The notes under the pieces: generated by a model
Told to the model about the DNA's origin: nothing
Seen by the model: the letters and a program-made list of their open reading frames with translations, nothing else
The model's database searches: none
Source of the DNA: an uncultured Alphaproteobacteria bacterium
Lineage (GTDB): Bacteria > Pseudomonadota > Alphaproteobacteria > RUG11792
DNA length: 64,000 nucleotides
Direction of reading: 5' to 3'
Assembly: GCA_944390585.1 (NCBI GenBank)
Contig: CALXQI010000009.1
Coordinates: forward strand, 1 to 64,000
In this document: one piece after another, positions 8,967 to 18,079 of the stretch
Position numbering within the stretch: the stretch's first letter is position 1
How the letters are laid out: each line of letters starts with the position of its first letter
Position numbers and translations under genes: made by a program

Positions 8967-10697
8967 ATGAAAATTTTTATGTATATGCTACCATGTTGCG
9001 TTTGTATAGTAACAAATTCGTTTGCAACAGAATTGTTTGGAGGTAAAGAGATTCCTTTTGATACTGAAACACCTACTGCACCTAAAACATCTACTGTACC
9101 TATTAGTAATAAATCTAAAGGGTATGGAAAACAAAATGGAGCTGGTGCAGTGAAACAATATCCAGGTGTGCAGCGTAGATATTTAAGACAAGCGCAGACA
9201 AATAATAAAGAAGGTAATATATCAGAAGAGGATAATAGATTTGGAGAAGAGGAAAGCTATTATTCTGGGTCTGGATCTGGATCTGGATATTCTGAAGACG
9301 AGCATCAAAAAAAGTGTGTGATTTTTGGTAAAAATATTTTACTTGATATGGATAATAAAATTGATATGTCGATTAGTAAACTTAATGAATTAATAGGATT
9401 GTTGAACAAACGAAGAAGTGGCAATACTTTTCCACATGAAATTTCGCACCAGTTTGAGAAATTGTTCGAATTGCATCAAGACATTGTCGATAAAGTTGAT
9501 GGTTATACACAAAATGTTGAAGAAAATCAGACTACGATAAATGAAATACAGCAAGGAACAAAGTGGATAATAGAACATCTTGGACAATTTGAGAATGCGT
9601 ATAATGAGCCAACACCTACTCAAGCAATTCTTGAAGCTATACAAGGATCTATTGAGAATGCATATAAAGAGCAAATACAATCAATTTCCAAACTTATTGG
9701 AGAGCTTGAAGAGAAAAATGGAAATGATGCTAAAAAAGTGATTGGGAATTTGATAAGTAGTATACAAGGCATGAAAGATAGTATTGACGCTGTAAAGAGC
9801 GTAGTTGATGAAATACAACAAAAGACTAATGCTAGTAGTTTTGATAACAGCTTTTCTACTGTATCACGAGAAATAAGTCTAGAACAGAATAGTAACACTT
9901 CCGACAATGCAGATATTAAAGCAATACTAAAAATGGTTAACCATATAAATAAAAAACTTAGGAAACAGGAAGTGCAGAAAATAACACAAAATGCGGTTTC
10001 TGAAGTGATGCGTGGTAATGATTTCTTGAAGAAAATAAAGGACGAAATATATGATCAGGCGGGGTTGCAGAAGTTACGAAGTACTGTTTCTGATGTGCTT
10101 TGTGGTGATGATTTTTTTAAAAGAATGAAAAATGAAATGCTTCGCCGACCAGCTGAAAATTGGAGCAGTGATAAAGACATAAAGAAAAAATTGGGATACT
10201 TGGAAAAGAACAATCAGAATTTGGAAAAGTTACGTAAAGATTTGAGTAAAATGCGGCAAAATCATGATGAGATATCTAATAATGTTGCTGAATTAAACAC
10301 AAGTGTGAATAATATGGAGGAGAGTTTTACAAAGAATGCTGAGGAGTCAAATAATAGTATACGCAGTATCAATGAAAGTATTAATAGTGTATGTGGAGAT
10401 ATGTGTAAAGTAACACAACGTATTGAGAAAATGGAACAAGGTATAACCCAGATGGTGGAGTTATTGAACAAGCAAAGTGAAGCAAGTAAAAGTATTGAAC
10501 AACGTATTGATAAATTAGAACAATGTGTAAATCAGATGGTAGAGTTGTTGAACGGACAAAGTGAAGCAGTAAAAAATTTAGATAGAATTTTTAGTGAGGT
10601 GGAGTTTGAGTTTGTGCATCCTGAGCGTAAAACACGAAGGAAGAAATGTGCTGAAAGTGCTGGAGAGCGTAAAGAAGATGATGTTAGTAATGTGTGA
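8967..10697 (+). CDS. Secreted coiled-coil protein with internal repeats
   Basis: This 576-residue protein starts with a signal peptide (MKIFMYMLPCCVCIV, cleavage near NSFA). A low-complexity, Thr/Pro/Ser-rich stretch follows, then a Gly-Ser run around residues 97-105, and then long predicted coiled coils with many Glu, Lys, Gln and Asn. Two internal repeat pairs are visible. One pair is centred on SEVMRGNDFLKKIKDE and SDVLCGDDFFKRMKNE. The other is centred on EKMEQGITQMVELLNKQSEA and DKLEQCVNQMVELLNGQSEA near the C-terminus. The end is basic. It was not recognised as any family. The architecture suits an exported fibrous or surface protein that could contact the host. Its stop is followed directly by the kdsD repeat array. 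Confidence 0.7.
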   Translation: MKIFMYMLPCCVCIVTNSFATELFGGKEIPFDTETPTAPKTSTVPISNKSKGYGKQNGAGAVKQYPGVQRRYLRQAQTNNKEGNISEEDNRFGEEESYYSGSGSGSGYSEDEHQKKCVIFGKNILLDMDNKIDMSISKLNELIGLLNKRRSGNTFPHEISHQFEKLFELHQDIVDKVDGYTQNVEENQTTINEIQQGTKWIIEHLGQFENAYNEPTPTQAILEAIQGSIENAYKEQIQSISKLIGELEEKNGNDAKKVIGNLISSIQGMKDSIDAVKSVVDEIQQKTNASSFDNSFSTVSREISLEQNSNTSDNADIKAILKMVNHINKKLRKQEVQKITQNAVSEVMRGNDFLKKIKDEIYDQAGLQKLRSTVSDVLCGDDFFKRMKNEMLRRPAENWSSDKDIKKKLGYLEKNNQNLEKLRKDLSKMRQNHDEISNNVAELNTSVNNMEESFTKNAEESNNSIRSINESINSVCGDMCKVTQRIEKMEQGITQMVELLNKQSEASKSIEQRIDKLEQCVNQMVELLNGQSEAVKNLDRIFSEVEFEFVHPERKTRRKKCAESAGERKEDDVSNV

Positions 10698-11350
10698 GTG
10701 CACAATGTTGATGACATAAATGATGTAATGGTCAGTAATAATTTTAAGAATACGTATGTCTGAGATTGGGGAAAGAGTTGTAATGGATGAAGTTAATGCT
10801 TTATTTATATTTGTAAAGAATGTACCAATACATTATTGATGGTACAGATGGTATAATGGCCTGTGATAATAACCTATAAGAATACATATGTCTAAGTTGA
10901 GAGAAGAATTGCAATGAATGAGATTGATACTTTATCTATACTTGCAAAGAATATGCAAATACATAACGCACAATATTGATAGAATGGATAATAACTCTAA
11001 GAATATATCTGTCTGAAATGGGGAAAGAATTTCAATGAATGAGATTGATGCTTTATCTATACTTGCAAAGAATATGCAGATACATAACGCACAATGTTGA
11101 TAGAATGGATAATAACTCTAAGAATATGTATGTCTGAGATTGGAAAAAGAATTGTAATAGACGAGGCTGATACTTTATCTGTACTTGCAAAGAATATGCC
11201 AATACATAAACGCGCAATGTTGATAGCATGGATGATATAATAGTCAGTAATAATAACTTTAAGAATATGTATGTTTGAGATTGGGAAAGGAGTTGTAATG
11301 GATGAAGCTAATGCTTTATCTATACTTGCAAAGAATATGCCAATACATTT
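10698..11350 (+). repeat. Five-unit tandem array of the kdsD start region
   Basis: Five head-to-tail units of about 120-140 bases fill the gap before kdsD. The last unit is the real gene start. Each unit holds the upstream region, a ribosome-binding-site region and the first 15-20 codons. Start-codon positions are 10783, 10914, 11035, 11157 (mutated to ATA) and 11298 (real), so the spacings are 131, 121, 122 and 141. Upstream units encode short versions of the KdsD N-terminus, such as MDEVNALFIFVKNVPIHY, MNEIDTLSILAKNM and MNEIDALSILAKNM, each ending in a nearby stop. Only the last unit has the strong AAGGAG site; the others read AAAGAG, GAAGAA or similar. Units 2 and 5 keep TGnTATAAT, while units 3 and 4 have lost about 20 bases there. 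Confidence 0.85.
11233..11241 (+). promoter_or_regulatory. Probable kdsD promoter (extended -10)
   Basis: TGATATAAT sits 57 bases before the kdsD start codon in the last array unit. A matching TGGTATAAT occurs at 10849-10857 in unit 2. No good -35 box is seen at 16-18 bases, which is usual for extended -10 promoters. Confidence 0.45.
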
Positions 11351-12212
11351 TGATAACGCTATTGATTTAATATTAAAATGCACTGGGCGCGTGATTGTGG
11401 TTGGTATAGGTAAAAGTTGGCATATCTGTAAAAAAATTGCTTCTACTCTTGCCTCAACAGGGCAACCTTCCTTTGCTGTGCATCCTGGAGAAGCGCAGCA
11501 CGGTGATCTTGGCATGATTGTAAAAGATGATGTTGTTATATTGTTATCTTATTCTGGAGCATCAGCAGAATTATTTGCTGTAATTGATTATGCCGAATAT
11601 CTTGGTATAAAAACGATTTGCATTACTGGGAATAGTGAATCCTATATCGCTAAAAATGTTGATATTGCCTTAGTTTTACCTATGTTAAGAGAAGCTGGCT
11701 CCTTAACACACGCTCCAACAGTCTCTTCTACAATGATGTTGGCACTTGGTGACGCAATATCTGTATCTGTTTCTGAAAAACGCGGTTTTGCTGATGAACA
11801 GTTTAAAGTTTTCCATCCAGGCGGGGCTATTGGCAAGGAATTATTGAATGCTAACGACATCATGCGTGTTGGTAGTGATATACCATTAGTGCATACAGGT
11901 TGCGATATTGGTAGTGCTATGATTGCGATGTCGGAGGGGCATGTTGGTGCTGTTGGTGTTGTAACAGAAGATGGTGTACTGTGCGGTATTGTAACTGATG
12001 GAGATTTAAGACGTAACATGCGTAGTGATGTGTTTACGATGGAGGTTAATAAAATCATGAGCAAAAATCCCATCTGGGTTTCTGGTAATATGAGGTTGAA
12101 AGATGTTTTAAACTTGATGAATACTAATAAAATCACTGTTGTATTTGTGTGCGAAAGTGATATACCTGTTGGATGTATCCATATACATGATGTGCTGCGG
12201 GCATTAAAGTAA
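11298..12212 (+). CDS. kdsD: Arabinose-5-phosphate isomerase (KpsF/GutQ family)
   Basis: KdsD converts ribulose 5-phosphate to arabinose 5-phosphate, the first step of Kdo synthesis for lipopolysaccharide. The 304 residues contain an N-terminal SIS domain (GRVIVVGIGKS at 30-40, VHPGEAQHGDLGM at 61-73, FHPGGAIGKE) and two C-terminal CBS domains (from about residue 190; VTDGDLRR is clear). The frame extends nine codons upstream, but ATG 11298 has AAGGAG at ideal spacing and is chosen. One oddity is that the family's GKSGH reads GKSWH (Trp at 41), in the sugar-phosphate-binding loop. Its 5' end has been copied four times upstream. Together with lptC it suggests that some lipid A-Kdo structure is still made. 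Confidence 0.9.
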   Translation: MDEANALSILAKNMPIHFDNAIDLILKCTGRVIVVGIGKSWHICKKIASTLASTGQPSFAVHPGEAQHGDLGMIVKDDVVILLSYSGASAELFAVIDYAEYLGIKTICITGNSESYIAKNVDIALVLPMLREAGSLTHAPTVSSTMMLALGDAISVSVSEKRGFADEQFKVFHPGGAIGKELLNANDIMRVGSDIPLVHTGCDIGSAMIAMSEGHVGAVGVVTEDGVLCGIVTDGDLRRNMRSDVFTMEVNKIMSKNPIWVSGNMRLKDVLNLMNTNKITVVFVCESDIPVGCIHIHDVLRALK

Positions 12213-12236
12213 TTTTAAGTAATTAATATGAGAACT

Positions 12237-13151
12237 TTAAGTATGCGATTTTTTTATTATATCTAATTCTGTTAATTTAATTGAATTTTTCAAAACATCA
12301 GCTATTTTACTATACGTAACATGTGTATAAATTTGTGTTGTAGAAATATTGCGATGCCCAAGCAGTTTTTGAATACTTAGTAAATCTGCTCCGTGTTCTA
12401 ATAAATGTGTTGCAAATGCATGTCTAATAACATGTGGAGAAATTCTGTTGGGATCTATATTAGCGCATATAGCTATGTGTTTTAATGTTTTTGCAAATCC
12501 CTGCCTTGTAATATGTCCAGTTTTAGAATAGCTTGGAAACAGAAAACCATTATTATTTTTTATTGTTTTTATGTATTCCATAATTGTATTTGCAGCAGTT
12601 TGGTAAAGTGGAACTATACGTTCTGTATTTCCTTTTCCAAGGACTAGTAATGATGTTGTGTTTGTTGTGCTATCGTGCAAAATTGAACTAAGTTTTAGCG
12701 TAATTAGTTCTGATACACGCACGCCAGTTGCGTATAGGATATGTAGCATGCACGCGGTCTTTAGTGACTTTTTTTTATCATCAAAAAACTGCAGAATTCT
12801 TACCATTTCTTCTTCTGTTAAGATTTTTGGTAATTTAATATCTTTTGCTTTAATGTGTATTTTTTCTGTTGGGTTGTTGGTAATAATTTTTTCATCCACT
12901 AAAAATTGAAAAAATTGTTTTATTGCTGAAATTTTTCTCATTATTGTTGCGGATGAGTAATTTGTTTTTATATGTGTAATATAGTTTGTAATATCATTTA
13001 AATCATTATTGTATTGTAAAAATTGTTTTATATCTTGCGTATATGCATCAAGGGAGTTTTTAGACAAATTGCGGTCAGCAATAAGCATCTCACGAAAGCG
13101 TTCTAAAATGTCCTGTGATGTTGTATCTAAAAATCTCACGATAACACACAT
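12237..13151 (-). CDS. xerD: Tyrosine recombinase XerD (XerC/D family)
   Basis: Xer recombinases resolve chromosome dimers at dif with FtsK. The 304 residues have the N-terminal SAM-like DNA-binding domain (residues 11-95) and the catalytic domain, with all active-site residues: R145 (GVRVSEL), K173 (LGKGN), H240 and R243 ([10 protein letters not shown]), H266 (LLGHRNI) and nucleophile Y275 (QIYTHV). The N-terminus ([18 protein letters not shown]) reads more like XerD than XerC, but the two cannot be firmly told apart by eye. It is a housekeeping gene, convergent with kdsD 24 bases away. No integrase-style attachment site is seen nearby. Confidence 0.85.
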   Translation of the reverse strand: MCVIVRFLDTTSQDILERFREMLIADRNLSKNSLDAYTQDIKQFLQYNNDLNDITNYITHIKTNYSSATIMRKISAIKQFFQFLVDEKIITNNPTEKIHIKAKDIKLPKILTEEEMVRILQFFDDKKKSLKTACMLHILYATGVRVSELITLKLSSILHDSTTNTTSLLVLGKGNTERIVPLYQTAANTIMEYIKTIKNNNGFLFPSYSKTGHITRQGFAKTLKHIAICANIDPNRISPHVIRHAFATHLLEHGADLLSIQKLLGHRNISTTQIYTHVTYSKIADVLKNSIKLTELDIIKKSHT

Positions 13152-13229
13152 ATATGATATTTTATTCTACACTTACATCACAAAAATGCTATGATATTAA
13201 CTTGTAGATTGGCGTAATGGGGGAATTTT

Positions 13230-14759
13230 ATGTCTTTCATCAAGGGGGTTTTCACAGTCAGCTCTTTAACTATTGTTAGTAGGGTAGTTGGTGTTTTTAG
13301 AGAGTCTCTTTTGTCATATTTTCTTGGCGCATGTGCAGAAATGGATGCATTTTTAGTTGCGTTTAAATTCCCACGTTTTTTTAGAGTATGTTTTGAAGAA
13401 TCAGGCTTTCAATCTGTATTTGTGCCATATTTTGTTGAGTATACTGAAAAAGGAAAAATAAAAGCAGCATCTATATTTGCATCTCGCGCTATTAATCTTA
13501 TGTTTTGGTGTACACTTCTATTAGTTATTATTGTTTTATTATTCACTGACAAGTTTATTCTTGCTTTTGCTCCTGGTTTTGCTAGTGATGCGGAAAAATT
13601 TAAATTTGCGCTTGATTTTACAAGAATTACATTCCCAAGTGTAATAATGTTAGCTCTTTCATCAGTTTGTATTGCTGTATTAGTTTCTTATAAAAAGTTT
13701 TTCCAGTATGCTATTATACCAATTCTGATAAATATTGTTTTGATTTGTTCAATTGTCACGTTTAGAGATGTTTGTAGCACTGGATACAGAATAGCATACG
13801 GAGTTCTTGTTGCATCCACGGTGCAATTTGCCGTAGTGTTTTATTTTGTTGTAACAAAGACAAAGATTAGATTGTTCCCCATTCTCAGGATGAGGATTGG
13901 TAGCAGGTTTAAGAAGGTTTTAAAAAAGATGATGCCAATTGTTTTGAGTGCTAGTTTAGCGCAGTTAAATGTATTTATTGATACATGTTTTGGTTCTTAT
14001 TTACCATCTGGTGCAATTACTTTTATTTATTTTGCGGATAGATTTAATCAATTGCCATTGGCTATTTTTGGCGCATCGATGGCTGCTGTTTTATTGCCTG
14101 AGATTTCTATAGCGATTGTGAGGAAGGACAATAAATATATTGCAGAAATGAATAAAACTTTAATTGTTAATGTAATGAGGCTTGTATTACCTGTAGTTGT
14201 ATTGTTGTCAATGCATGCTTATTTGCTTGTTGGTATGTTATACGGGCATGGAAAATTTTCCAGTAATTGTATTGAGAAAACTGCATTAGTTTTGCAGTTA
14301 TTTGCAACTGGATTGCCAGCATATATTATGGGCAAGATTTTCTTTGCCATTCTGTTTGCTAGAAAAGATGTTAAGACGCCTGTTATTGCTGGTATTGTAT
14401 CAGTTACATGTAATGCTATTTTGAACTTTTTATTAATAAGGAAATATGGTGTAAATGGTATTGCATTGAGTACTTCCATAGCTGGTTTTGTTTCTGCATG
14501 TATATTGTATAGAAAGAGTGGATTATGCATTAATAAAACATCAATGTTTGGTTTGGTAAAAATAATTATTGCATGTGTTGGTTTGTATTTTACTATTAAA
14601 ATGTGCAACATTTACTTCTGTAATTGGAGTGATTTTGTCAGATTATGTTGCAATTGTATTATTGGATGTATAGTTTATTTTTGCATATTATTAGCACTAT
14701 TTGAGAAAGGCGCTATAAATACAATAAAATTAATTGGCAAGCATATAAAATTAGCATGA
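13230..14759 (+). CDS. murJ: Lipid II flippase MurJ
   Basis: MurJ (MviN) flips lipid II across the inner membrane. The 509-residue protein has about 14 hydrophobic segments. Its N-terminus is typical of the family (SRVVGVFRESLLSYFLGA, then DAFLVAFKFPRFFRVCFEE and GFQSVFVPYF). A GGGG run before ATG 13230 serves as ribosome binding site. It is consistent with mraY, murF and murG also being in the window: the organism makes peptidoglycan precursors. Confidence 0.93.
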   Translation: MSFIKGVFTVSSLTIVSRVVGVFRESLLSYFLGACAEMDAFLVAFKFPRFFRVCFEESGFQSVFVPYFVEYTEKGKIKAASIFASRAINLMFWCTLLLVIIVLLFTDKFILAFAPGFASDAEKFKFALDFTRITFPSVIMLALSSVCIAVLVSYKKFFQYAIIPILINIVLICSIVTFRDVCSTGYRIAYGVLVASTVQFAVVFYFVVTKTKIRLFPILRMRIGSRFKKVLKKMMPIVLSASLAQLNVFIDTCFGSYLPSGAITFIYFADRFNQLPLAIFGASMAAVLLPEISIAIVRKDNKYIAEMNKTLIVNVMRLVLPVVVLLSMHAYLLVGMLYGHGKFSSNCIEKTALVLQLFATGLPAYIMGKIFFAILFARKDVKTPVIAGIVSVTCNAILNFLLIRKYGVNGIALSTSIAGFVSACILYRKSGLCINKTSMFGLVKIIIACVGLYFTIKMCNIYFCNWSDFVRLCCNCIIGCIVYFCILLALFEKGAINTIKLIGKHIKLA

Positions 14760-14905
14760 TTTATTTGCAAGTGTTTTTTGCATTTGCATGTTGTTATTTT
14801 ATTAATATAATACAAATTGTATTGTGATCTTTTATAATAATGTTACATATAAACAATAAATATGGTAAAGTTTAAGTATAAAGTAGTATTTATTTGCATA
14901 AAATA

Positions 14906-15661
14906 ATGAAAAGTATTGTAAAAGCGACAAATTTAAAGAAAATTTTTGGAAAACATCAAGTATTGGATGGAGTAAGCTTAGATATACAACAGGGTGAGTC
15001 ATATGTTGTTATAGGCCCTTCCGGTATAGGAAAGTCCGTATTGATCAAAAGTATTCTTGGTTTGATTAAAGTTGACAGTGGTTCTATTAAAATTAATGAT
15101 GTAGAAGTTACTCACTTGTCACAAAAAAATTTGATGAATATTATGTTAACGTGTGGAGTATTGTTTCAAGGAGCTGCTTTATTTGATAGTATGAGTGTTA
15201 TTGATAATGTTGCTTTTGGGTTAATTTATGGAAAAAATCAAAATAAAAAGACTGCTTATACTGTAGCTGGAGAAAAACTTGATGCAGTTTGTATTGAAAA
15301 AGATGTGTGGAAACGATTTCCATCAGAAATTTCTGGTGGTATGCAAAAACGCGTAGCTTTAGCGCGTGCACTAGCCACTGAACCAAAAATCATATTTTTT
15401 GATGAACCGACAACTGGGTTGGATCCTGTCACAAGCGCTTCAATTGATGGACTAATAGCAAAATGTGTGAGAGAGTATGGAATATCCGCATTAACAATTA
15501 CACATGATTTACGCAGTTTAAATAGAATTTGCGATAGAGTAGGTATGTTACTTGATGGGAAAATAATATGGGAAGGCAGCAAAGACGAGCTGTACACAAC
15601 AGATAATTCTTATGTGAGGCGCTTTGTTGATGGCGTAGAATATGAGGCTGTTGTTGCTTGA
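14906..15661 (+). CDS. mlaF: Phospholipid transport ABC ATPase MlaF
   Basis: This is the ATP-binding subunit of the Mla-type phospholipid transporter between inner and outer membranes. The 251 residues show Walker A GPSGIGKS (37-44), the signature SGGMQKRVALARAL (143-156), Walker B with DEP (166-168) and TGLDPVTS, all in the MlaF style. A TTG four codons upstream could open the frame, but ATG 14906 fits the family start. The permease (mlaE) and the MCE protein (mlaD) are not adjacent, so the transporter genes are split up here. Confidence 0.85.
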   Translation: MKSIVKATNLKKIFGKHQVLDGVSLDIQQGESYVVIGPSGIGKSVLIKSILGLIKVDSGSIKINDVEVTHLSQKNLMNIMLTCGVLFQGAALFDSMSVIDNVAFGLIYGKNQNKKTAYTVAGEKLDAVCIEKDVWKRFPSEISGGMQKRVALARALATEPKIIFFDEPTTGLDPVTSASIDGLIAKCVREYGISALTITHDLRSLNRICDRVGMLLDGKIIWEGSKDELYTTDNSYVRRFVDGVEYEAVVA

Positions 15662-15721
15662 TTGTCAATTATATGTAGCTAATGGTACAATGAAACGCGA
15701 TTATTAAAATTTTTGAGATTA

Positions 15722-16522
15722 ATGTGTCGTAAATTTTTTATAATTGATACGTTTGGAGAACAAGCATTTTGTGGAGAGCCTGTCGCTGTCTCTTTTGTTG
15801 ATACATTCGAGCATTTAGATTTATTTGCCAATATAGCAAATGAGTTAAATACTAGAGAAACGGCATTTGTCAAGCACAATGGAGATGGTAGTTATGAGAT
15901 TATGGTTTTTTGTGCAGGACAGCAAAGTATGCCGTTTGGTGTATCTCCATTTGCTGTGGCATTTGCTATTAGTATTTTAGAAGATAATAGTGTCTCTGAT
16001 ATTAATATTGTACACGGATGTAATGTGTATAAAGCAAATGTAAATAAGAATAATGTTTCTGTACGATTCCCTCTATATGACGTTAATAGATTGGCTGTAC
16101 CTCGTGTTGTGCAGCAGGCATTTAATGAGATCGTTGTATCAATAGTTGAATGTAAAAATATGTTGCTTGTTGAGTTAAGGTCACAAGGTAAGATTTCTGC
16201 TTTTGTGCCAGATGTTGGTTTATTAACGCAGATTGAGCATGACATTATCGCTATTACATCTGATTCGCATTACGATGATGGTGCTGACTATGATTATTGT
16301 ACGCGTGTTTTTGCTCCAAAATTAAATATTGGAGAAGTTATTGTCTCACCTTTTGCTCATTGTGCACTTTATGAATATTGGAATGCTAGATTGAATAAAA
16401 GTATAATGCGTGGACAGCAGTTTGCCAGTAGGCCGGTTGTTGTTGATATTTGTTCTGACAATGGTGGTGTAAGAGTGGATGGAAGGTGTTGGATATCAGC
16501 ACAAGGCACTTTAATGGTCTGA
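15722..16522 (+). CDS. PhzF-family protein, degenerate paralog
   Basis: The 266-residue protein has the PhzF/DapF-like two-domain isomerase fold pattern: an FIIDTFGEQAFCGEPVAV start, RETAFV around the catalytic-type Glu46, and RVFAPKLNIGE in the second half. Compared with the canonical copy at 59638, the CGHATLA motif has become FGVSPFAVA and the EDPVCGSAH motif has become EVIVSPFAH. The substrate-binding loops are therefore altered while the frame stays intact. It may have a changed substrate or be inactive. ATG 15722 is chosen over a TTG three codons upstream. Confidence 0.72.
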   Translation: MCRKFFIIDTFGEQAFCGEPVAVSFVDTFEHLDLFANIANELNTRETAFVKHNGDGSYEIMVFCAGQQSMPFGVSPFAVAFAISILEDNSVSDINIVHGCNVYKANVNKNNVSVRFPLYDVNRLAVPRVVQQAFNEIVVSIVECKNMLLVELRSQGKISAFVPDVGLLTQIEHDIIAITSDSHYDDGADYDYCTRVFAPKLNIGEVIVSPFAHCALYEYWNARLNKSIMRGQQFASRPVVVDICSDNGGVRVDGRCWISAQGTLMV

Positions 16523-16629
16523 TGTGGTTTTGTATATCTTGCATCTATCGAAGCGGGACATAATAGTTGTTAATGGGTAGTAGCCTGTTTGTGTTAGAAT
16601 ATATGTATATGGTATTGCAGTTTTGAGAT

Positions 16630-17283
16630 ATGAAAAGCGTTGTTGTTTTTATGGGGCCTCCTGGATGCGGAAAAGGCACGCAGGCAGCCATAATGCAGAA
16701 AAATGGTGCTTACGTTATTTGTGCTGGCGATATTTTAAGAAAAAATCGTGAAAAAGAGATAAATGGGACAACAATTGGAGCGATTATTGATGGGGGAAAA
16801 TTATTACCAGATGGTGTTATAGGAAATTTAATCAAGGAAGAATTATCACACCACGATGCGGGATGTATTGTTTTGGACGGATTCCCACGTACTGTTGGGC
16901 AGGCGAAAATGTTAGACAATATGTTACAGGAATGCAAAATGCATGTTGATTTTGTTATTAATTTCAGGATTGACGATGCTGTGCTTATTGATAGGATTGT
17001 TGAGAGATTTGCATGCAAACAGTGTGGTGCGATCTACAATGCAAAGTTTAATAAGCCAAAGACTGAAGGTGTATGTGATGTGTGTGGATGCACGGAGTTT
17101 GTAAAAAGAAACGACGACAGCGCTGACACACTGAAGATGCGACTGAGGGAATATCATGACAAAACTAGTGCTCTATTAGAGTATTATGCTGATCACGATG
17201 CAATGCATGAAATAGATGCAAACTTGCCTGTAACACAAATACAACATACTATTGAGTCGATTGTACGTAAAACGTGCGTATAA
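16630..17283 (+). CDS. adk: Adenylate kinase
   Basis: Adk interconverts AMP, ADP and ATP. The 217 residues show the P-loop GPPGCGKGT (9-17), the NMP-binding domain with DGFPRT (83-88), and a long zinc-binding LID with four cysteines at 129, 132, 149 and 152. In most alphaproteobacteria adk directly precedes rpsM and rpsK on the same strand. Here rpsM-rpsK face it from the other strand 800 bases away, so the operon has been broken by an inversion or move. Confidence 0.95.
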   Translation: MKSVVVFMGPPGCGKGTQAAIMQKNGAYVICAGDILRKNREKEINGTTIGAIIDGGKLLPDGVIGNLIKEELSHHDAGCIVLDGFPRTVGQAKMLDNMLQECKMHVDFVINFRIDDAVLIDRIVERFACKQCGAIYNAKFNKPKTEGVCDVCGCTEFVKRNDDSADTLKMRLREYHDKTSALLEYYADHDAMHEIDANLPVTQIQHTIESIVRKTCV

Positions 17284-17372
17284 CGATTGTAGCGCTGTGT
17301 GGTTTTTGTAGAGAATTCTTGAATGTGTGTAAGATGTATGTAGCTGAACTTAGGTATAAAATAATGGAGTAG

Positions 17373-17644
17373 GGATTGTTGTATGGTCTTTTCTCGTTTC
17401 CTAAGTTCAGAGGAGAGACCGCCAGTTTTGAACTTGAGGAGTTTGCTGAAATCAAAAAAGTAATAACAGTATAAAGTCAATAGCTGCAGGTGTTGGTGGC
17501 GTGGCTGCTGATACATTTGGCGGATTATTTGACAAATCACAGGCTTGCATTAAACGAATGCAGAAACTTGTGAAGGTATGTGAAAAGCGTCAGATGTACA
17601 ATAACATCGCGTTGTGTATTAATGAAGCGAAGAGCACATCGTAA
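17373..17644 (+). pseudogene. Broken reading frame of unknown family
   Basis: Two coding-like stretches join if one A is added to the six-A run near 17453-17458. The first reads GLFSRFPKFRGETASFELEE, and the second (from 17471) reads IKSIAAGVGGVAADTFGGLF and continues through charged sequence to a TAA at 17642. About 90 codons remain, with no start codon. The family was not recognised. It lies in the disturbed region between adk and the rpsK copies and is probably the remnant of a once larger gene. Confidence 0.35.
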
Positions 17645-17715
17645 CATAATGTACAGAATAACAGACACAAATACGAACAAAACATCATACACAAGCAATA
17701 TAGTAAGTGGAAATT

Positions 17716-18079
17716 GACGTTTTAGCTACAACTTTCTGTGTGTAACATCAGCTGTATGGAAGAGGAGCTACATCCCTCATTGATGAGCATTAACCCAACT
17801 AACAATCGTCTTACTTTCAGCACCTAATACATTAAACATAAGACACCACAACCTCAACAGCTGTAACACGGCAGTAAAACAATATTGATTGTTATTTCTA
17901 GTTTCTTCTTGCTTCTGGTGCGCGACATCCATCGTGCAGCATGGGAGTCACATCTCTTATCGATATAAATCAAACCAGCTAACAACTGTCTCTTTTTCAG
18001 AACACAATCCACTAGACGCAAAACACCACAGTTTCAACAGCTGTGGCACTGTAGCAAAACAATGTTGATTGTATTATTT
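17716..18079 (-). repeat. Two decayed tandem copies of the rpsK 3' end
   Basis: Downstream of the real rpsK stop (18080) lie two more copies of its last roughly 35 codons plus about 100 bases of trailing DNA. The unit is 182 bases. The first copy ends at 17898 and still reads ISIRDVTPMLHDGCRAPEAR then RN and a TAG, against [20 protein letters not shown] in the gene. The second, ending near 17716, is more decayed (SSMRDVAPLPYS then a stop). Divergence increases with distance from the gene, which suggests successive outward-ageing duplications. Confidence 0.75.

Noticed and set aside
10698-11350. Repeat array considered as a CRISPR
   Set aside because: Units are 121-141 bases, contiguous, without spacers, and carry kdsD start sequence; no cas genes are near.
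12237-13151. Tyrosine recombinase as part of a mobile element
   Set aside because: Full XerD architecture in housekeeping context, with no attachment sites or cargo genes nearby.
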